From Methylomicrobium agile (GTDB lineage: Bacteria; Pseudomonadota; Gammaproteobacteria; Methylococcales; Methylomonadaceae), in contig NZ_JPOJ01000001.1 of NCBI RefSeq assembly GCF_000733855.1, positions 4,326,128 through 4,390,127 on the forward strand: a stretch of 64,000 nucleotides of DNA, read 5' to 3'. Below, in pieces: positions 30,510-42,654 of this stretch. The notes under the pieces are model-generated. The model was not told the DNA's origin, did no database searches, and worked only from the letters and a program-made list of their open reading frames with translations. Position 1 is the stretch's first letter. Every line of letters begins with the position of its first letter. Both the position numbers and the translations under genes were made by a program.

Positions 30510-32060
30510 GTGATCAATCCTAGAACCTTACTCCGCTTGATCCATATCAATTGGGTGCTGGTATTCCACGGCCTCGACGAAATCGTGCTGAAAACGCACC
30601 TGTTCCGTCCGATCCGGTTTCTGGCCGCGCTCTCGCCTTATTACTGGCTGCGGCGGCGCAACGAATCGCGCGGCGTGCGCATCCGCAAAACGCTCGAAGA
30701 CCTGGGTCCGATCTACGTCAAATTCGGCCAGGCGCTGTCCACGCGCAAGGATCTCCTGCCGGAAGACATCGCCGACGAACTGGTCAAACTGCAGGACCGC
30801 GTGCCGCCGTTCCCGAACGAAGTCGCCCGCCGGATCATCGAACAGGAACTGGGCATGCCGATCGGCGAGGCATTCGCCGAATTCGACCCGAGTCCTTTGG
30901 CTTCGGCCTCGGTCGCGCAGGTGCACACCGCGAAGCTGCACAGTGGCGAAGCCGTCGTGGTCAAGGTGCTCCGGCCCGACATCGAAGACCGGATCCATTC
31001 CGATATCGCCCTGCTCTACGAACTGGCCCGTTTCGCCGAACGTTTCTGGTCGGACGCGCGGCGCCTGCGCCCGCTGGAAGTGGTCGCCGAATTCGAAAAG
31101 ACCACGCTCGACGAACTCGACCTGATCCGCGAGGCCGCAAACGCGGCCAAACTGCGGCGCAATTTCGAAAACTCCGAGATCATCTACGTGCCCGAAGTCC
31201 ACTGGCCGCTGTCCCGGCAAAAGGTGATGGTGATGGAACGGATCCAGGGCATTCCGGTCGGCGAGATCGAACAGCTGAAGGCCGGCGGCGCCGACTTCAA
31301 GCTGCTCGCCGAACGCGGCGTCGAAATCTTCTTCACGCAGGTGTTCCGGGACAATTTCTTCCACGCGGACATGCATCCCGGCAATATCTTCGTCAACCTG
31401 CCCGCCAAATACATCGCGGTCGACTTCGGCATCGTCGGTTCCTTGTCGCTGTCCGACCAGCACTACCTAGCCGAAAATTTCCTGGCCTTCTTCAATCGCG
31501 ACTACCGCAAGGTCGCCAAGATGCACGTCGAATCGGGCTGGGTGCCGAGCACGACAAGAATCGAGGAATTCGAATCGGCGATCCGGGGCGTCTGCGAGCC
31601 GATCTTCGAAAAACCGCTGCGCGACATTTCGTTCGGCCAGCTGCTGCTGCGCCTGTTCCAGACCGCCCGCCGCTTCGACATGCACGTGCAGCCGCAGCTG
31701 GTTCTGTTGCAGAAAACCCTGCTGAATATCGAGGGCCTGGGCCGACAGCTTTATCCCGAACTGGACCTGTGGCAAACCGCCAAGCCGTTCCTCGAAAAGT
31801 GGTTCCGGGAGCGGATGGGGCCGAAAGCCAAGCTGAACCAGTTCATGTCCCACTTTCCGGAGCTCGCCGAACAGCTTCCGGAAGTACCGTCGCTGCTTTA
31901 CAAGGCGCTCGACAATGCGGCCTACGCGAAACAGACCAGCGAGGCGCAAATCCGTGAAATCGCCGAGCTGCGCAAGCAGATCGAAGCGAACCATCAAACC
32001 ACGCTGTGGACGATCCTAGTCGGCGCGGCCCTGATCGGCGCGGCGATTTTTTTCAGGTAA
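30510..32060 (+). CDS. ubiB: Ubiquinone biosynthesis kinase-like protein UbiB
   Basis: UbiB is an atypical protein-kinase-like ATPase needed for ubiquinone synthesis. The 516-residue protein starts at a GTG and has the KxGQ motif in [11 protein letters not shown], the Ala-rich loop [10 protein letters not shown], the [11 protein letters not shown] catalytic segment and VDFGIVG. A C-terminal membrane anchor ([19 protein letters not shown]) follows. It closes the ubiE-ubiJ-ubiB series. A short unassigned frame starts 3 bases after its stop. Confidence 0.96.
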   Translation: MINPRTLLRLIHINWVLVFHGLDEIVLKTHLFRPIRFLAALSPYYWLRRRNESRGVRIRKTLEDLGPIYVKFGQALSTRKDLLPEDIADELVKLQDRVPPFPNEVARRIIEQELGMPIGEAFAEFDPSPLASASVAQVHTAKLHSGEAVVVKVLRPDIEDRIHSDIALLYELARFAERFWSDARRLRPLEVVAEFEKTTLDELDLIREAANAAKLRRNFENSEIIYVPEVHWPLSRQKVMVMERIQGIPVGEIEQLKAGGADFKLLAERGVEIFFTQVFRDNFFHADMHPGNIFVNLPAKYIAVDFGIVGSLSLSDQHYLAENFLAFFNRDYRKVAKMHVESGWVPSTTRIEEFESAIRGVCEPIFEKPLRDISFGQLLLRLFQTARRFDMHVQPQLVLLQKTLLNIEGLGRQLYPELDLWQTAKPFLEKWFRERMGPKAKLNQFMSHFPELAEQLPEVPSLLYKALDNAAYAKQTSEAQIREIAELRKQIEANHQTTLWTILVGAALIGAAIFFR

Positions 32061-32063
32061 AAG

Positions 32064-32237
32064 ATGATCCAGCACCGCTTCGGCGCGGCCGTGCAACCGA
32101 CCTACCGCGACTTCCGCCGCTTCGATCCGCTCGACCGGCTGCTGTCCGTCACCGAAACCCCATACCGGCAGCTCGACGCCCTGCGTACCCTGTTCGAAAA
32201 ACCGGGACGCACGGACATCCACGTCTGCCCGGCTTGA
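32064..32237 (+). CDS. Small unassigned frame, possibly a truncated gene
   Basis: A 57-codon frame begins with ATG at 32064, three bases after ubiB, with AGG six bases upstream in the ubiB tail. Codons are strongly GC-ending, like the neighbours, so it looks coding. The sequence contains VQPTYRDFRRFDPLDRLLSV and TPYRQLDALRTLFEKPGRTD; I do not recognise it. The abrupt end at a CPA-stop suggests a truncated larger gene. Confidence 0.4.
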   Translation: MIQHRFGAAVQPTYRDFRRFDPLDRLLSVTETPYRQLDALRTLFEKPGRTDIHVCPA

Positions 32238-32497
32238 CGGCTTCCGAATGTACGCAATGCGTACCTTCCGGCTCAACATGCTTCCGCCATGGGGGGCCTA
32301 AGCAGCCTATCGACAAACCCCCTTCAATACCGCCGTCACAGGGCTTGAAAGCGGCTATTTAATGCCGCATTCTGCGGAAAATTTGGAACGCTGAGAAAAA
32401 TTTGTCCTGTAAAACGGCACGTTGTTAACTTTTAGTTAATTCTAAAATTATAAAATTCTATTGCATGATTTAAAAAATATGCTTTTTGGAGAAAAAC
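32238..32497. other. Gap upstream of the lipoprotein gene
   Basis: GC-rich to about 32320, then AT-rich (32390-32480), consistent with a promoter region for the lipoprotein gene. A small imperfect dyad TGTACGCAATGCGTACC occurs at 32249-32265; it resembles but does not match the GTAGGGTACGC repeats. Confidence 0.4.
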
Positions 32498-32887
32498 TTG
32501 AAAAGAAATAATTTACCGACAATTTTGGTGCTTTCCGTATTGGCCACTGGATGTGCCTCTGTGAGTGGCTGGCATCCGATTGTGGATCCTCGCATGGACC
32601 CGCATCCGGAAACCGTGCAGCGCGACATGGGTGAGTGTAAGGAGCTGGCAAAACAAGCGTCGGATATCACCAAAGAAGTTGGCATGGGCGCCGGCGTGGG
32701 TGCCGTTACGGGTGCCGCGGGCGGCGCAGCGGTTGGCGCGATAGCGGGCAGTGCGGCCACAGGAGCTGCGGGCGGTGCTCTGTTAGCGATTCCCGCCGGA
32801 TTGTGGAAAGGTTATGAAGCCAACGAGGATTTTAAACGGGCATTCAAAACCTGTATGCGTCAGCGCGGCCATAAACTGGTCAACTAA
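32498..32887 (+). CDS. Glycine-zipper lipoprotein
   Basis: The start is a TTG at 32498 with GGAG seven bases upstream, giving a 129-residue precursor. The lipobox LATGC follows a hydrophobic stretch (PTILVLSVLATGCASV), so Cys is the lipidated residue. The middle is a glycine zipper (VGMGAGVGAVTGAAGGAAVG and GSAATGAAGGALLA), and the C-terminus has two Cys (CMRQRGHKLVN tail). A longer frame from TTG 32486 is less likely. Similar proteins sit in the outer membrane; role unknown. Confidence 0.75.
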   Translation: MKRNNLPTILVLSVLATGCASVSGWHPIVDPRMDPHPETVQRDMGECKELAKQASDITKEVGMGAGVGAVTGAAGGAAVGAIAGSAATGAAGGALLAIPAGLWKGYEANEDFKRAFKTCMRQRGHKLVN

Positions 32888-32920
32888 AACCCAATAGATT
32901 GGGTTATCGGCTTTAAAGCC
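32888..32920. terminator. Bidirectional terminator between convergent genes
   Basis: A hairpin AACCCAAT/ATTGGGTT (32888-32905) is followed by a second palindrome GGCTTTAAAGCC (32909-32920). They lie between the lipoprotein gene and the convergent antiporter gene, so a shared terminator is plausible. The first loop is only two bases. Confidence 0.5.
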
Positions 32921-32924
32921 AGGG

Positions 32925-34472
32925 TTATGCCCGAGGCCCGGCCGGATTCTGCATGAGCTGCAAAGCCAGCTGATTACCGGCTTCGACCAGCGGATGAATC
33001 ATGAAATCCGTACCGAGCAGTTCCAGTTGCTGCTGCTCTTCCGGAAAATACCAGATCGTACCGATCAGCCCCCGATATCCTCTTTTTCTGAGCTGACGTA
33101 CCGCCGAACAGCGTGCATCGAATTCGGGCAGCGTCAGAATGACCCCTTTTACCCGGTCCAGCGGCAGTCCGGACCACAGCTCGGGATCTTCCGCATCCCC
33201 GTAAATCACCCGTCGCCCCTCGGCCAGCAGGCTTTCCAGCACGGTCGGGTCGGCGTCCAGGCCGACGGCCCGTTTTTCCATGCGATACAGCGTTTGATAA
33301 GCGGACAGGCCGGTGCGGCCCATCCCCACGACCAGCCATTCCGCCACGCCGATGGATTCGGGCAAACGGTCCGGATGCCAGGCGCTTTTTTCGAAACGGA
33401 CCAGGAACGGTTCGAACCTCGAAAACAGCTCATGCGAGTAGCGGTTCAGCGGCGCAGCGATGGCCAGCGATCCGGCGACTGCCAGGGCGACGGTGGAATT
33501 CCATGCCGGCGACAGCAGATCCGCCTTGACCATCGCCCCGGTAGTGATCAGGGCGAATTCGCTGTAGGTCATCAAGGCCAGCGACGAGATAAAGGCGGTG
33601 CGGGCGCGCATGCCGGCCAGTAAGAACAAAGCGAAGAACAAAATGCCTTGCAACGGCAGCAGTCCCAACAGGCCGAGCGCATCGAAAATCTGATCGCGGT
33701 TCGGCAATTCGGCCAGGCCGATCTGCAGGAAAAAAGCGACCAGGAAGACTTCCTTGAGGCTCCAGAGTTTATCGGAAAGCTCCTCGATTTGAGGATGCGC
33801 CGACAGCATCACGCCCATCAGCAAGGCGCCGATATCGGGAGAAACACCGACATTCTGGGCGGACAAGCCGCCCGCCAGCGCCAAAGAGACGCCCAGCAGC
33901 AGTTTGAGCTCGTCGGCTTCGCTGAACGTAAGCAGGCGGTGCGCCAAGGGGCGCAGCATCGGCAGCAGCAGCAACGCGAAGGCCCAATACGACGGCTGCC
34001 TGCCGTCGGCGTAAGCCAGCAGGGCGATCGCCACGATGTCCTGCAGGATCAGGATGCTGAGCACGTCCCGCCCGTGCAGGGTGGATAATTCGCCGTTGTC
34101 TTCCAGCACCTTGATCGCCAGCACGGTACTGGAAAAAGCCAGGCTCGCGCCCAATACCAGACCACCTGCGGTCTGCTCGCCCTGCAGCAGAAAAACGATG
34201 CCGGCAACGCCGGTCACCAAAAACAGGTGCCAGCCGCCGACGCTCAGCACTTCCTGCCGCAGCAGGGAGCGCAATTTAAGCTTCAGGCCGACCGTAAACA
34301 GCAATAACTCGATACCGATATCGGCCAGATGCGTCAAGCTGCTCTCCGATTCAATCCCGAACGTATGCAGGATATAGCCGGCGGCCAGATAGCCGACCAG
34401 CGGCGGAAAAGACAGACGGCTGGCGAGCAGACCGACGAGATAGGCCGTACCGACCCAAACTAATTCCATCAT
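32925..34472 (-). CDS. CPA2-family cation:proton antiporter with TrkA-N domain
   Basis: The 515-residue protein has about 12 membrane spans in the first 380 residues with CPA2 features (GYLAAGYILHTFGI, ASLAFSSTVLAIKVLED, LQDIVAIALLA) and a C-terminal Rossmann domain (VVGMGRTGLSAYQTL, VIYGDAEDPELW) of the TrkA-N type. KefB/C, YbaL and RosB belong to this class; the protein is shorter than KefC and lacks an obvious glutathione-site, so substrate (K+ or Na+) is not assigned. No partner gene is adjacent. Confidence 0.85.
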   Translation of the reverse strand: MMELVWVGTAYLVGLLASRLSFPPLVGYLAAGYILHTFGIESESSLTHLADIGIELLLFTVGLKLKLRSLLRQEVLSVGGWHLFLVTGVAGIVFLLQGEQTAGGLVLGASLAFSSTVLAIKVLEDNGELSTLHGRDVLSILILQDIVAIALLAYADGRQPSYWAFALLLLPMLRPLAHRLLTFSEADELKLLLGVSLALAGGLSAQNVGVSPDIGALLMGVMLSAHPQIEELSDKLWSLKEVFLVAFFLQIGLAELPNRDQIFDALGLLGLLPLQGILFFALFLLAGMRARTAFISSLALMTYSEFALITTGAMVKADLLSPAWNSTVALAVAGSLAIAAPLNRYSHELFSRFEPFLVRFEKSAWHPDRLPESIGVAEWLVVGMGRTGLSAYQTLYRMEKRAVGLDADPTVLESLLAEGRRVIYGDAEDPELWSGLPLDRVKGVILTLPEFDARCSAVRQLRKRGYRGLIGTIWYFPEEQQQLELLGTDFMIHPLVEAGNQLALQLMQNPAGPRA

Positions 34473-34645
34473 AAACGATATACCGGGAGTCTCGGATACA
34501 GTAGATACAGTAATTGTGTTCGTTAATTATTGGCGCAACAATGGACGGGGCAATTCCCGAGCCTAAGAGACAGAAAAGAGGAAGACGTTTTCCAAAAACC
34601 GATCTTCGCCGGAAAAGTCCGGCATTTCGGCAGACACCAGCCTCT

Positions 34646-35239
34646 TTACTTCGGAATCCGATTCCGCCGCCTCTCCAACAGGCGCTGCTCCAGTTTATGG
34701 AAATAAGTCGTAATGGCGAAAAGAAAACCGGCCGCCAGCGGCAAGGCATAATACCAGTGTTCTTTGGCGAAAACGACGAGCCTGAGGATTTCCTCGCCGA
34801 AGACATATGCCGGCGTGATCGTGATCGCCGCCCATGCCCAGGCACTCAGCAGGTTGATGAACGCAAAGCGCCTTGCCGAATATTTGGTGATGCCGATCGA
34901 CATCGGGATGACGGTACGCAGTCCGTACAGGTAACGCTGGATAAAAATGATCGGCCAGCCGTATTTTCTCAGCAGTAAATGCGCGATCGCGAATTTGCGC
35001 CGCTGTTTGTGCAGTTTGCGCTGGATCAGCCCCTTGTTGAAGCGGCCGATATAAAAATAAAGCTGATCTCCGGCAAATCCTCCGAGCCCGGCCACGAAGA
35101 CCGCGAACAAATAGGACATATCGCCGGTATGCGACATGACGCCGGCCATGATCAGGCCGGTTTCGCCTTCCAATATCGACCACAAGAACAGGATGACATA
35201 GCCATATTCTTTCAGCCAATCCAAAAATAATTCTTCCAT
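34646..35239 (-). CDS. DedA-family membrane protein
   Basis: The 197-residue protein has the DedA/SNARE-associated pattern: GYVILFLWSILEGETGLIMAG, GGFAGDQLYFYIGR and the conserved IQRYLYGLRTVIPMSIG. Spans near the start and end frame a charged loop (QRKLHKQRRKFA). DedA proteins act in phospholipid flipping and in proton-dependent homeostasis. It stands alone, 173 bases from the antiporter. Confidence 0.88.
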   Translation of the reverse strand: MEELFLDWLKEYGYVILFLWSILEGETGLIMAGVMSHTGDMSYLFAVFVAGLGGFAGDQLYFYIGRFNKGLIQRKLHKQRRKFAIAHLLLRKYGWPIIFIQRYLYGLRTVIPMSIGITKYSARRFAFINLLSAWAWAAITITPAYVFGEEILRLVVFAKEHWYYALPLAAGFLFAITTYFHKLEQRLLERRRNRIPK

Positions 35240-35403
35240 CGAGGCTTGTGCTTCAGCGAGAGACTACTCTTATTAGCCGCGGCTAATCCCGTCCGCAGTC
35301 TTTTAAAATTAAAGTGGTGGAGCCGCATGCGGCCCCCAACGAACAGGGAACCGTAAGAGCAGCCGATGACTATAGGCGAATCACGCGCCTAAATCAACCG
35401 GAG

Positions 35404-35745
35404 TCAGCTCTTCTTGACGAATTCGGATTTCAGCTTCATCGCGCCGATGCCGTCGATTTTGCAGTCGATGTCGTGATCGCCCTCGACGAGGCGGATGTTC
35501 TTGACCTTGGTCCCGACTTTGACGACCAGGGACGAACCTTTGACTTTGAGGTCCTTGATCACGGTCACGGAATCGCCGTCCTGCAGCACGTTGCCGTGCG
35601 CATCCTTGATCACACGGACGTCGCCGACGTCTTCGGACGCGGCGCCGATCGACCATTCATGCGCGCACTCGGGACAAATGAAGACACCGTTGTCTTCGTA
35701 GGTGAATTCGGAGCCGCATGCCGGGCATGGGGGAAGATTGTTCAT
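35404..35745 (-). CDS. YjdM/PhnA-type zinc-ribbon protein
   Basis: The 113-residue protein has an N-terminal zinc ribbon [21 protein letters not shown] and a C-terminal KOW-like PhnA domain ([20 protein letters not shown], then [12 protein letters not shown]). This matches E. coli YjdM (formerly PhnA), which is not the phosphonoacetate hydrolase despite the old name. Function is unknown. It is divergent from the ATPase operon. Confidence 0.9.
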   Translation of the reverse strand: MNNLPPCPACGSEFTYEDNGVFICPECAHEWSIGAASEDVGDVRVIKDAHGNVLQDGDSVTVIKDLKVKGSSLVVKVGTKVKNIRLVEGDHDIDCKIDGIGAMKLKSEFVKKS

Positions 35746-35992
35746 GGCTTATTCCTTATTTGATTGATTCTCTGCCTTGCCTTGCAAAGCGATCGAACAC
35801 CCATCATGCCAGAGCCGGGCTTTTGTTGTCCAATTTCTAGGTGATCCTGTAAGCGGCCTTCATGGGGCCGAATGCCCCTTGCGTTTAACGACAGACGCGA
35901 GGCTCGAAAGCGGCGGCCCGGCCTGCCCCATACCGAATCGAACCGGCCGCCTGCCGCATGTAACGGGTAGGCGTCGAGGCCCGCATGCCCCG

Positions 35993-38072
<2,080 letters not shown>

Positions 38073-38074
38073 CC

Positions 38075-38350
38075 ATGCCGTTTCGCCGCAAACTGCTCGA
38101 ACAGACACAACGCGACATCAAACGCTTGAAGAACAAAGGGCATAAGCCGACGACCCTGCTCGGCATTTTTCTATACGGTGGAACGTTGGGATTCTTGTTC
38201 GTCGTTCCGATCGTGGGAGGCGCCTACCTCGGCCTCTGGCTGGACGAATTGATTGCAGGCTACTCGGAGCACTGGACCCTCAACCTGATCCTGTTGGGCA
38301 TTGCCGTCGGCGGCTATAATGTGTTCAGATTCTTAAGGGACAAAACATGA
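38075..38350 (+). CDS. atpQ: AtpQ-like small membrane protein of the N-ATPase
   Basis: The 91-residue protein has a basic N-terminus (RRKLLEQTQRDIKRLKNKGH) and two spans (GTLGFLFVVPIVGGAYLGLWL and LNLILLGIAVGGYNVFRFL), the AtpI/AtpZ-like pattern of AtpQ. In other N-ATPase operons AtpQ is followed by AtpR; here atpB starts directly with a 4-base overlap and no AtpR frame exists. The assignment as AtpQ rests on position and topology. Confidence 0.75.
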   Translation: MPFRRKLLEQTQRDIKRLKNKGHKPTTLLGIFLYGGTLGFLFVVPIVGGAYLGLWLDELIAGYSEHWTLNLILLGIAVGGYNVFRFLRDKT

Positions 38351-39054
38351 ACGGCTCGGAACTCGGGGTAGAAATCGTCGCCCAGATCGGCCCCATCGGC
38401 ATCAGCAATACGGTCGTCACCACCTGGGGCATCATGCTGCTGTTCACCCTGCTGGCGCTGGCGGTGCGCTGGCAGTTGAAAACCGAACCCAATCGCCTGC
38501 AGACGGCGGCCGAAACCGTGCTGATCGCGATCGAAGAAGCCCTGAAAGAATTATTGCCGCCCGGTTCGGTGCGCCGGGTGCTGCCGTTCGTCGCCACTTT
38601 ATGGCTGTTTGTGCTGATCGCCAATCTCATCGGATTGATTCCGGGCCTGCATTCGCCGACCCGCGATTTGTCCGCGACCTCGGCGCTCGCCGTGCTGGTG
38701 TTCGTGGCAAGCCACTGGTTCGGCATTCGCGGCCGCGGTTTCAAAAACCACTTCCGGCATTATGCCGAGCCCAGCATCATTTTGCTGCCCTTCCATGTCA
38801 TCAGCGAAATCAGCCGCACCCTGGCACTGGCAGTCCGCCTGTTCGGCAACATGATGAGCCTGGAAATGGCCGCCCTGCTCGTGCTGCTGATCGCCGGCTT
38901 CCTGGTGCCTGTGCCGCTGTTGATGCTGCACGTCGTCGAGGCGGTCGTCCAGGCCTATATTTTCGGCATGCTGGCGCTAATTTACATTGCCGGCGCCCTG
39001 GAAGCCGACACCAACGAAACGCTTTCAAATTCTTCAGAGGAAAATCATGAATGA
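38347..39054 (+). CDS. atpB: N-ATPase a subunit
   Basis: The stator channel subunit, 235 residues. The essential arginine lies in [13 protein letters not shown] (about R164). About five membrane spans are visible, including [24 protein letters not shown] with the usual Gln/His environment of the half-channels. It overlaps atpQ (4 bases) and atpE (8 bases), so the membrane genes are tightly coupled. Confidence 0.95.
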   Translation: MNGSELGVEIVAQIGPIGISNTVVTTWGIMLLFTLLALAVRWQLKTEPNRLQTAAETVLIAIEEALKELLPPGSVRRVLPFVATLWLFVLIANLIGLIPGLHSPTRDLSATSALAVLVFVASHWFGIRGRGFKNHFRHYAEPSIILLPFHVISEISRTLALAVRLFGNMMSLEMAALLVLLIAGFLVPVPLLMLHVVEAVVQAYIFGMLALIYIAGALEADTNETLSNSSEENHE

Positions 39055-39313
39055 TCTGCATTTATTCAGCACCGTCTCGACCGCCGTTGCAGGCATCGCC
39101 ATCGCGCTCGGGACAATGATGCCCGCGATCGCGATGGGCCGGGCGATCGCCAGCGCGCTGGAAGCCCTGGCACGGCAGCCCGAAGCGGAAAAAACGATCA
39201 CCCGGACCCTATTCATCGGCCTGGCGATGATCGAATCGTTGGCCATTTACTGCCTCGTCATCGCGCTGATCATTTTATTCCGCAACCCGTTACTCGAATA
39301 CTTCCTGAAATAA
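39047..39313 (+). CDS. atpE: N-ATPase c subunit (rotor ring)
   Basis: The 88-residue proteolipid has two spans joined by the polar loop ARQPEAEKT. The ion-binding carboxylate is E63 in MIESLAIY. Aligned with the Na+-binding Ilyobacter c subunit, S64 and Y68 are kept, but the TM1 Gln position is M30 and the Thr position after ES is L65. Two Na+ ligands are thus missing, which favours H+ coupling. The start is ATG 39047, inside the atpB end. Confidence 0.94.
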   Translation: MNDLHLFSTVSTAVAGIAIALGTMMPAIAMGRAIASALEALARQPEAEKTITRTLFIGLAMIESLAIYCLVIALIILFRNPLLEYFLK

Positions 39314-39333
39314 CCGGCCGGGACTCCAACACC

Positions 39334-40095
39334 ATGCAACTCGACTGGACAACATTCATCCTCGAAATCCTCAATTTCCTGGTTCTGGTCTGGATTCTCA
39401 AGCGTTTTCTTTATCGCCCGGTCCTGGATCTGCTCGCCGCCCGCCAGCAAACGCTCCGTGAAGCCGCCGAGCATGCGCAAAAGCTGTGCGAAGAAGCCGA
39501 AACGCTGCGCCTCCAATACGAGTCCCGACTGGCCGACTGGCAACGGGAATGCGAGAACAATCGCCGCCAGTTGAGCGAGGAACTGGCCCTTGCAAGAACC
39601 CGGGAAATGGACAACATCAAGAAAGCGCTTGCCGCCGAAGAGGAAAAGCTGCATGCCCGCAATGAGAAACTGCTGGCCTCGCGCGAGTCGGTACTCGCCC
39701 GCTCCGCGGTAGACCAGGCGTACGGGCAGGCGGCGGCCATGCTCAACAGGATGGCGTCGCCACAATTGACGCACAACATCGCCGGCATTTTCCTCGAGGA
39801 CGTCGCCGCGCTGAACGAGGCCGATCGATCCGCACTCCGCAAGGCGGCAGCGTCGCTGTCGGCCGATTCGCTTGCCGCCGTCGTGTCGGCCCATCCTCTC
39901 GATCAAGACCTTCAAGCCGCGATCCGCAAAGCCTTGTCGGGTGCGGCAGGTCAGGATTTGAATCTGGATTCCGCCTTCTCCGAGGATCCCTCGTTGATAG
40001 CCGGCCTCCGGGCCATCGTCGGCGAGTGTCAGATGCATGCCAATCTTGCAGACGAATTGGCGTTTTTCAAGCGCCAAGCCAATCATGCCAAATAG
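39334..40095 (+). CDS. atpF: N-ATPase b/delta fusion subunit
   Basis: The 253-residue protein has one N-terminal span ([20 protein letters not shown]), a long charged helix with coiled-coil character (residues ~35-135) and a C-terminal delta-like domain (about 150-253). This is the peripheral-stalk subunit; N-ATPases lack a separate delta gene, and the fused C-terminal part takes its place. The atpA start overlaps its end by 11 bases. Confidence 0.9.
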   Translation: MQLDWTTFILEILNFLVLVWILKRFLYRPVLDLLAARQQTLREAAEHAQKLCEEAETLRLQYESRLADWQRECENNRRQLSEELALARTREMDNIKKALAAEEEKLHARNEKLLASRESVLARSAVDQAYGQAAAMLNRMASPQLTHNIAGIFLEDVAALNEADRSALRKAAASLSADSLAAVVSAHPLDQDLQAAIRKALSGAAGQDLNLDSAFSEDPSLIAGLRAIVGECQMHANLADELAFFKRQANHAK

Positions 40096-41551
40096 CCGCG
40101 GCGCTTTCGCCCCGTCGAACTACCGGTTCGGTCTCCGGCTCAGCGAAAGGGGTTATGTCGTCGGGATAGGGGACGGAATTGCCCTGATCCGCGGCCTTCC
40201 CACGGCGCGGATGGACGAACTGATCAGCTTTGACGACGGCAGCACCGGCCTGGTATTCCAGCTCAGCAAGGATATGCTGGGAGCGATCCTGCTGGCGCAA
40301 TCGCAAGGCATCAAAGCTGGCATGTCCGTTCAGCATACCGGCCGCAAACTGGAAATTGGGGTCGGAGAAGTCTTGCTGGGCCGTGTCGTCGATCCGTTGG
40401 GAAATGCGCTGGACGGTCTGCCCGATCCCGGCTTCCGCGAATTTCATCCTCTGGAAGCCGCCGCGCCGCCGATCATCGAGCGCGATTTCGTGAAAGAGCC
40501 GCTCTACACCGGCAGCAAGATCGTCGATGCGCTGATTCCGATCGGCAAAGGCCAGCGCCAGCTGATCATCGGCGACGACGGCACCGGCAAAAGCACGCTC
40601 GCGCTCGACGCGGTGATCAACCAGCGCGGCCGCGATGTTCTGTGCGTGATCGTGCTGATCGGCCAGACGCGCGCTTCGGTCGCCGGCACGATCGAAACCC
40701 TGCGCCAGACCTGCGCGCTCGACTATACCGTGGTGGTCGTCGCCGAAGCGAACGCCCTGCCCGGCTTCCGCTACCTGGCCCCGTTCGCCGGCTGCGCGAT
40801 CGCCGAACACTGGATGCGCCTCGGCCGCGATACGCTGGTCGTCTACGACGATCTGACCCGCCATGCGCAATCATACCGCGAACTATCGCTGCTCCTGCAG
40901 CGCCCGCCCGGACGCGAAGCCTACCCCGGCGATATTTTCTACCTGCACTCGCGCCTGCTCGAACGCTCGACCGTGCTGGGCCTGCCTGCCGGCGGCGGCA
41001 GCATGACCGCGCTGCCGATCATCGAGACCCGGCAAGGGGAACTGTCGGCCTATATTCCGACCAATCTGATCTCGATCACCGACGGCCAGATTTATTTCGA
41101 CAGCAAACTGTTCGCCTCGGGCATCCTGCCCGCGATCGACATCGGCCGCTCGGTGTCGCGGATCGGCGGCAAGGCGCAGCATCCAGCTATCAAGGCCGCT
41201 TCCGCGCGGATTCGGCTCGATTATCTGCAATTTCTGGAACTCGAACTGTTCGCCCGCTTCGGCGCGCGCCTTGAAGCCGGGGTTGAAGAAAAGCTCCGCC
41301 AAGGACGGCTGCTGCGCGAAATTCTGAAACAGAACCCGCTCGAACCGCTGTCCGAACAGGCGCATCTGGCCTGGCTGCGGGCGTACGGCGAGGGCTTGCT
41401 GAACGTGCTGTCTCCCGAACAGGCCGCCGCCGGGCTGCAGCAGGTCTTCGAGCAATTGCCGGGCTCGGGTCTGAAGCTGGAATCTTCCAAATCGCAGTGG
41501 CTGGACAGGTTGAAGCACTGGTTGAGTGAGACGTATGAGCCAGCGGCGTGA
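40085..41551 (+). CDS. atpA: N-ATPase alpha subunit
   Basis: The non-catalytic nucleotide-binding subunit, 488 residues. I chose ATG 40085 ([15 protein letters not shown]), since the upstream ATG lies inside atpF and gives no homologous extension. Walker A is [41 protein letters not shown] and [23 protein letters not shown] are typical. The N-terminus is shorter than in F-type alpha, where it contacts delta. Confidence 0.95.
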   Translation: MPNSRGAFAPSNYRFGLRLSERGYVVGIGDGIALIRGLPTARMDELISFDDGSTGLVFQLSKDMLGAILLAQSQGIKAGMSVQHTGRKLEIGVGEVLLGRVVDPLGNALDGLPDPGFREFHPLEAAAPPIIERDFVKEPLYTGSKIVDALIPIGKGQRQLIIGDDGTGKSTLALDAVINQRGRDVLCVIVLIGQTRASVAGTIETLRQTCALDYTVVVVAEANALPGFRYLAPFAGCAIAEHWMRLGRDTLVVYDDLTRHAQSYRELSLLLQRPPGREAYPGDIFYLHSRLLERSTVLGLPAGGGSMTALPIIETRQGELSAYIPTNLISITDGQIYFDSKLFASGILPAIDIGRSVSRIGGKAQHPAIKAASARIRLDYLQFLELELFARFGARLEAGVEEKLRQGRLLREILKQNPLEPLSEQAHLAWLRAYGEGLLNVLSPEQAAAGLQQVFEQLPGSGLKLESSKSQWLDRLKHWLSETYEPAA

Positions 41552-42338
41552 GATCGAAACCCGTCTGGCCCTGTATGACGATTTGACCGGCATTCTCGGC
41601 GCGATGCGCAGCTTTGCGCTGGCCGAATTGCGCAGGATCGGCAAACGCGAAGAGAACCAGCAACTGCTCGTGCAGAACCTGCGCGACGCGCTGAATGATG
41701 TCGCGTTCGCGCTGCCTCCGCCCGAAAAACCGGACTACGATATCTGGCTGCTGTTCGGCTCGGTACGCGGATTCTGCGGCAGTTTCAACGAGGACGTACT
41801 GCGGCTTTGGCAGGAACAAACCGGAGAACGGACGCCGGCGATCCTGATCGGCGAACGGCTGCACGATTTGCTTCCGGAAAGCGCCAACGACCTGCGCGTG
41901 CCGGGTGCGAACGGCGGACTCGACGCCGCAGCCACGATCGAAGCCATCCTGCCGGCCATTGCCGAGTCAAGGCAAAAACACCCAGGAAGAGCGGGATTGG
42001 TCGCCTGTTTTCGCGACGACCGCGGCGCCTTAAGCCAGCGCCTGCTGCCGCTAATCGAAGCGCAACCCAGCATTTCAGGGTTTCCGCCGCATGTTTACGC
42101 CTCCCCGGAAGAAACCGCCGCGGGTATCGCCGAGCACTACCTGTTCCACCAGATCCTGGCGATTTTATTGCGCTCGATCCGGGTGGAGAATCACATGCGC
42201 CTGATGCAGATGGAGAATGCCCTGCACCATCTCGAAGAGGGCAGCGGCGGGCTGATCCGGCAGCGGAACCGATTGCGGCAGGAGGAGATCGTCGAAGAGA
42301 TCGAATTGATGATCAGCGGCAAATCGATTTTCCTCTGA
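41535..42338 (+). CDS. atpG: N-ATPase gamma subunit
   Basis: The 267-residue rotor shaft subunit. Start ATG 41535 ([11 protein letters not shown]) lies inside the atpA end (17-base overlap). The N- and C-terminal helices form the shaft coiled coil ([18 protein letters not shown] and [30 protein letters not shown]). Sequence is divergent from standard AtpG, as usual in N-ATPases. It is the last gene of the operon; no clear terminator follows, but a palindromic repeat lies at 42476. Confidence 0.9.
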   Translation: MSQRREIETRLALYDDLTGILGAMRSFALAELRRIGKREENQQLLVQNLRDALNDVAFALPPPEKPDYDIWLLFGSVRGFCGSFNEDVLRLWQEQTGERTPAILIGERLHDLLPESANDLRVPGANGGLDAAATIEAILPAIAESRQKHPGRAGLVACFRDDRGALSQRLLPLIEAQPSISGFPPHVYASPEETAAGIAEHYLFHQILAILLRSIRVENHMRLMQMENALHHLEEGSGGLIRQRNRLRQEEIVEEIELMISGKSIFL

Positions 42339-42654
42339 CACCGTCTCACGGCCGGCCCAATGTCGGTCCCAATACCGTTAAGGATTGGACCGACCATCAC
42401 TTCCCCCTCTCGTTTCCCTACCGAGCGCTCGTGATACCCCTTTGCCAGCTTGGGTTGCCCCCAAGGGCACGAATCGTTGTAGGGTACGCTGTGCGCGTAC
42501 CATTGGAGGGTGAAAAGGTACGCACAGTGTACCCTACAACTGAAGGATGTATTAAAGCTTGCCATTCTTGGCTTCTGGCATTCCCTGCCCGAATGACGAC
42601 TTTCTCATCTTAACTTAATGGCATGAATGCCGGCCTTTGATAAACTTCCTATAG
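42339..42654. other. Gap after the N-ATPase operon
   Basis: No gene was seen in these 316 bases. The notable element is the hairpin repeat at 42476-42540; the rest has no recognised signal. Confidence 0.5.
42476..42540. repeat. Hairpin repeat related to the 11.8 kb MITE-like ends
   Basis: Arms GTTGTAGGGTACGCTGTGCG (left, continuing to GTACC) and the inverse GGTACGCACAGTGTACCC (right, ending TACAAC) are separated by about 15 bases. It matches the GTAGGGTACGC ends at 11847 and 12039. It could act as the terminator of the ATPase operon or be a miniature element. Confidence 0.7.

Noticed and set aside
32249-32265. TGTACGCAATGCGTACC as another GTAGGGTACGC repeat
   Set aside because: It is a short dyad without the GTAGGG flank or a paired arm; similarity is too small.
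35273-35286. Palindrome TTAGCCGCGGCTAA near the DedA gene
   Set aside because: A single 14-base palindrome without loop or T-run; no function can be argued.
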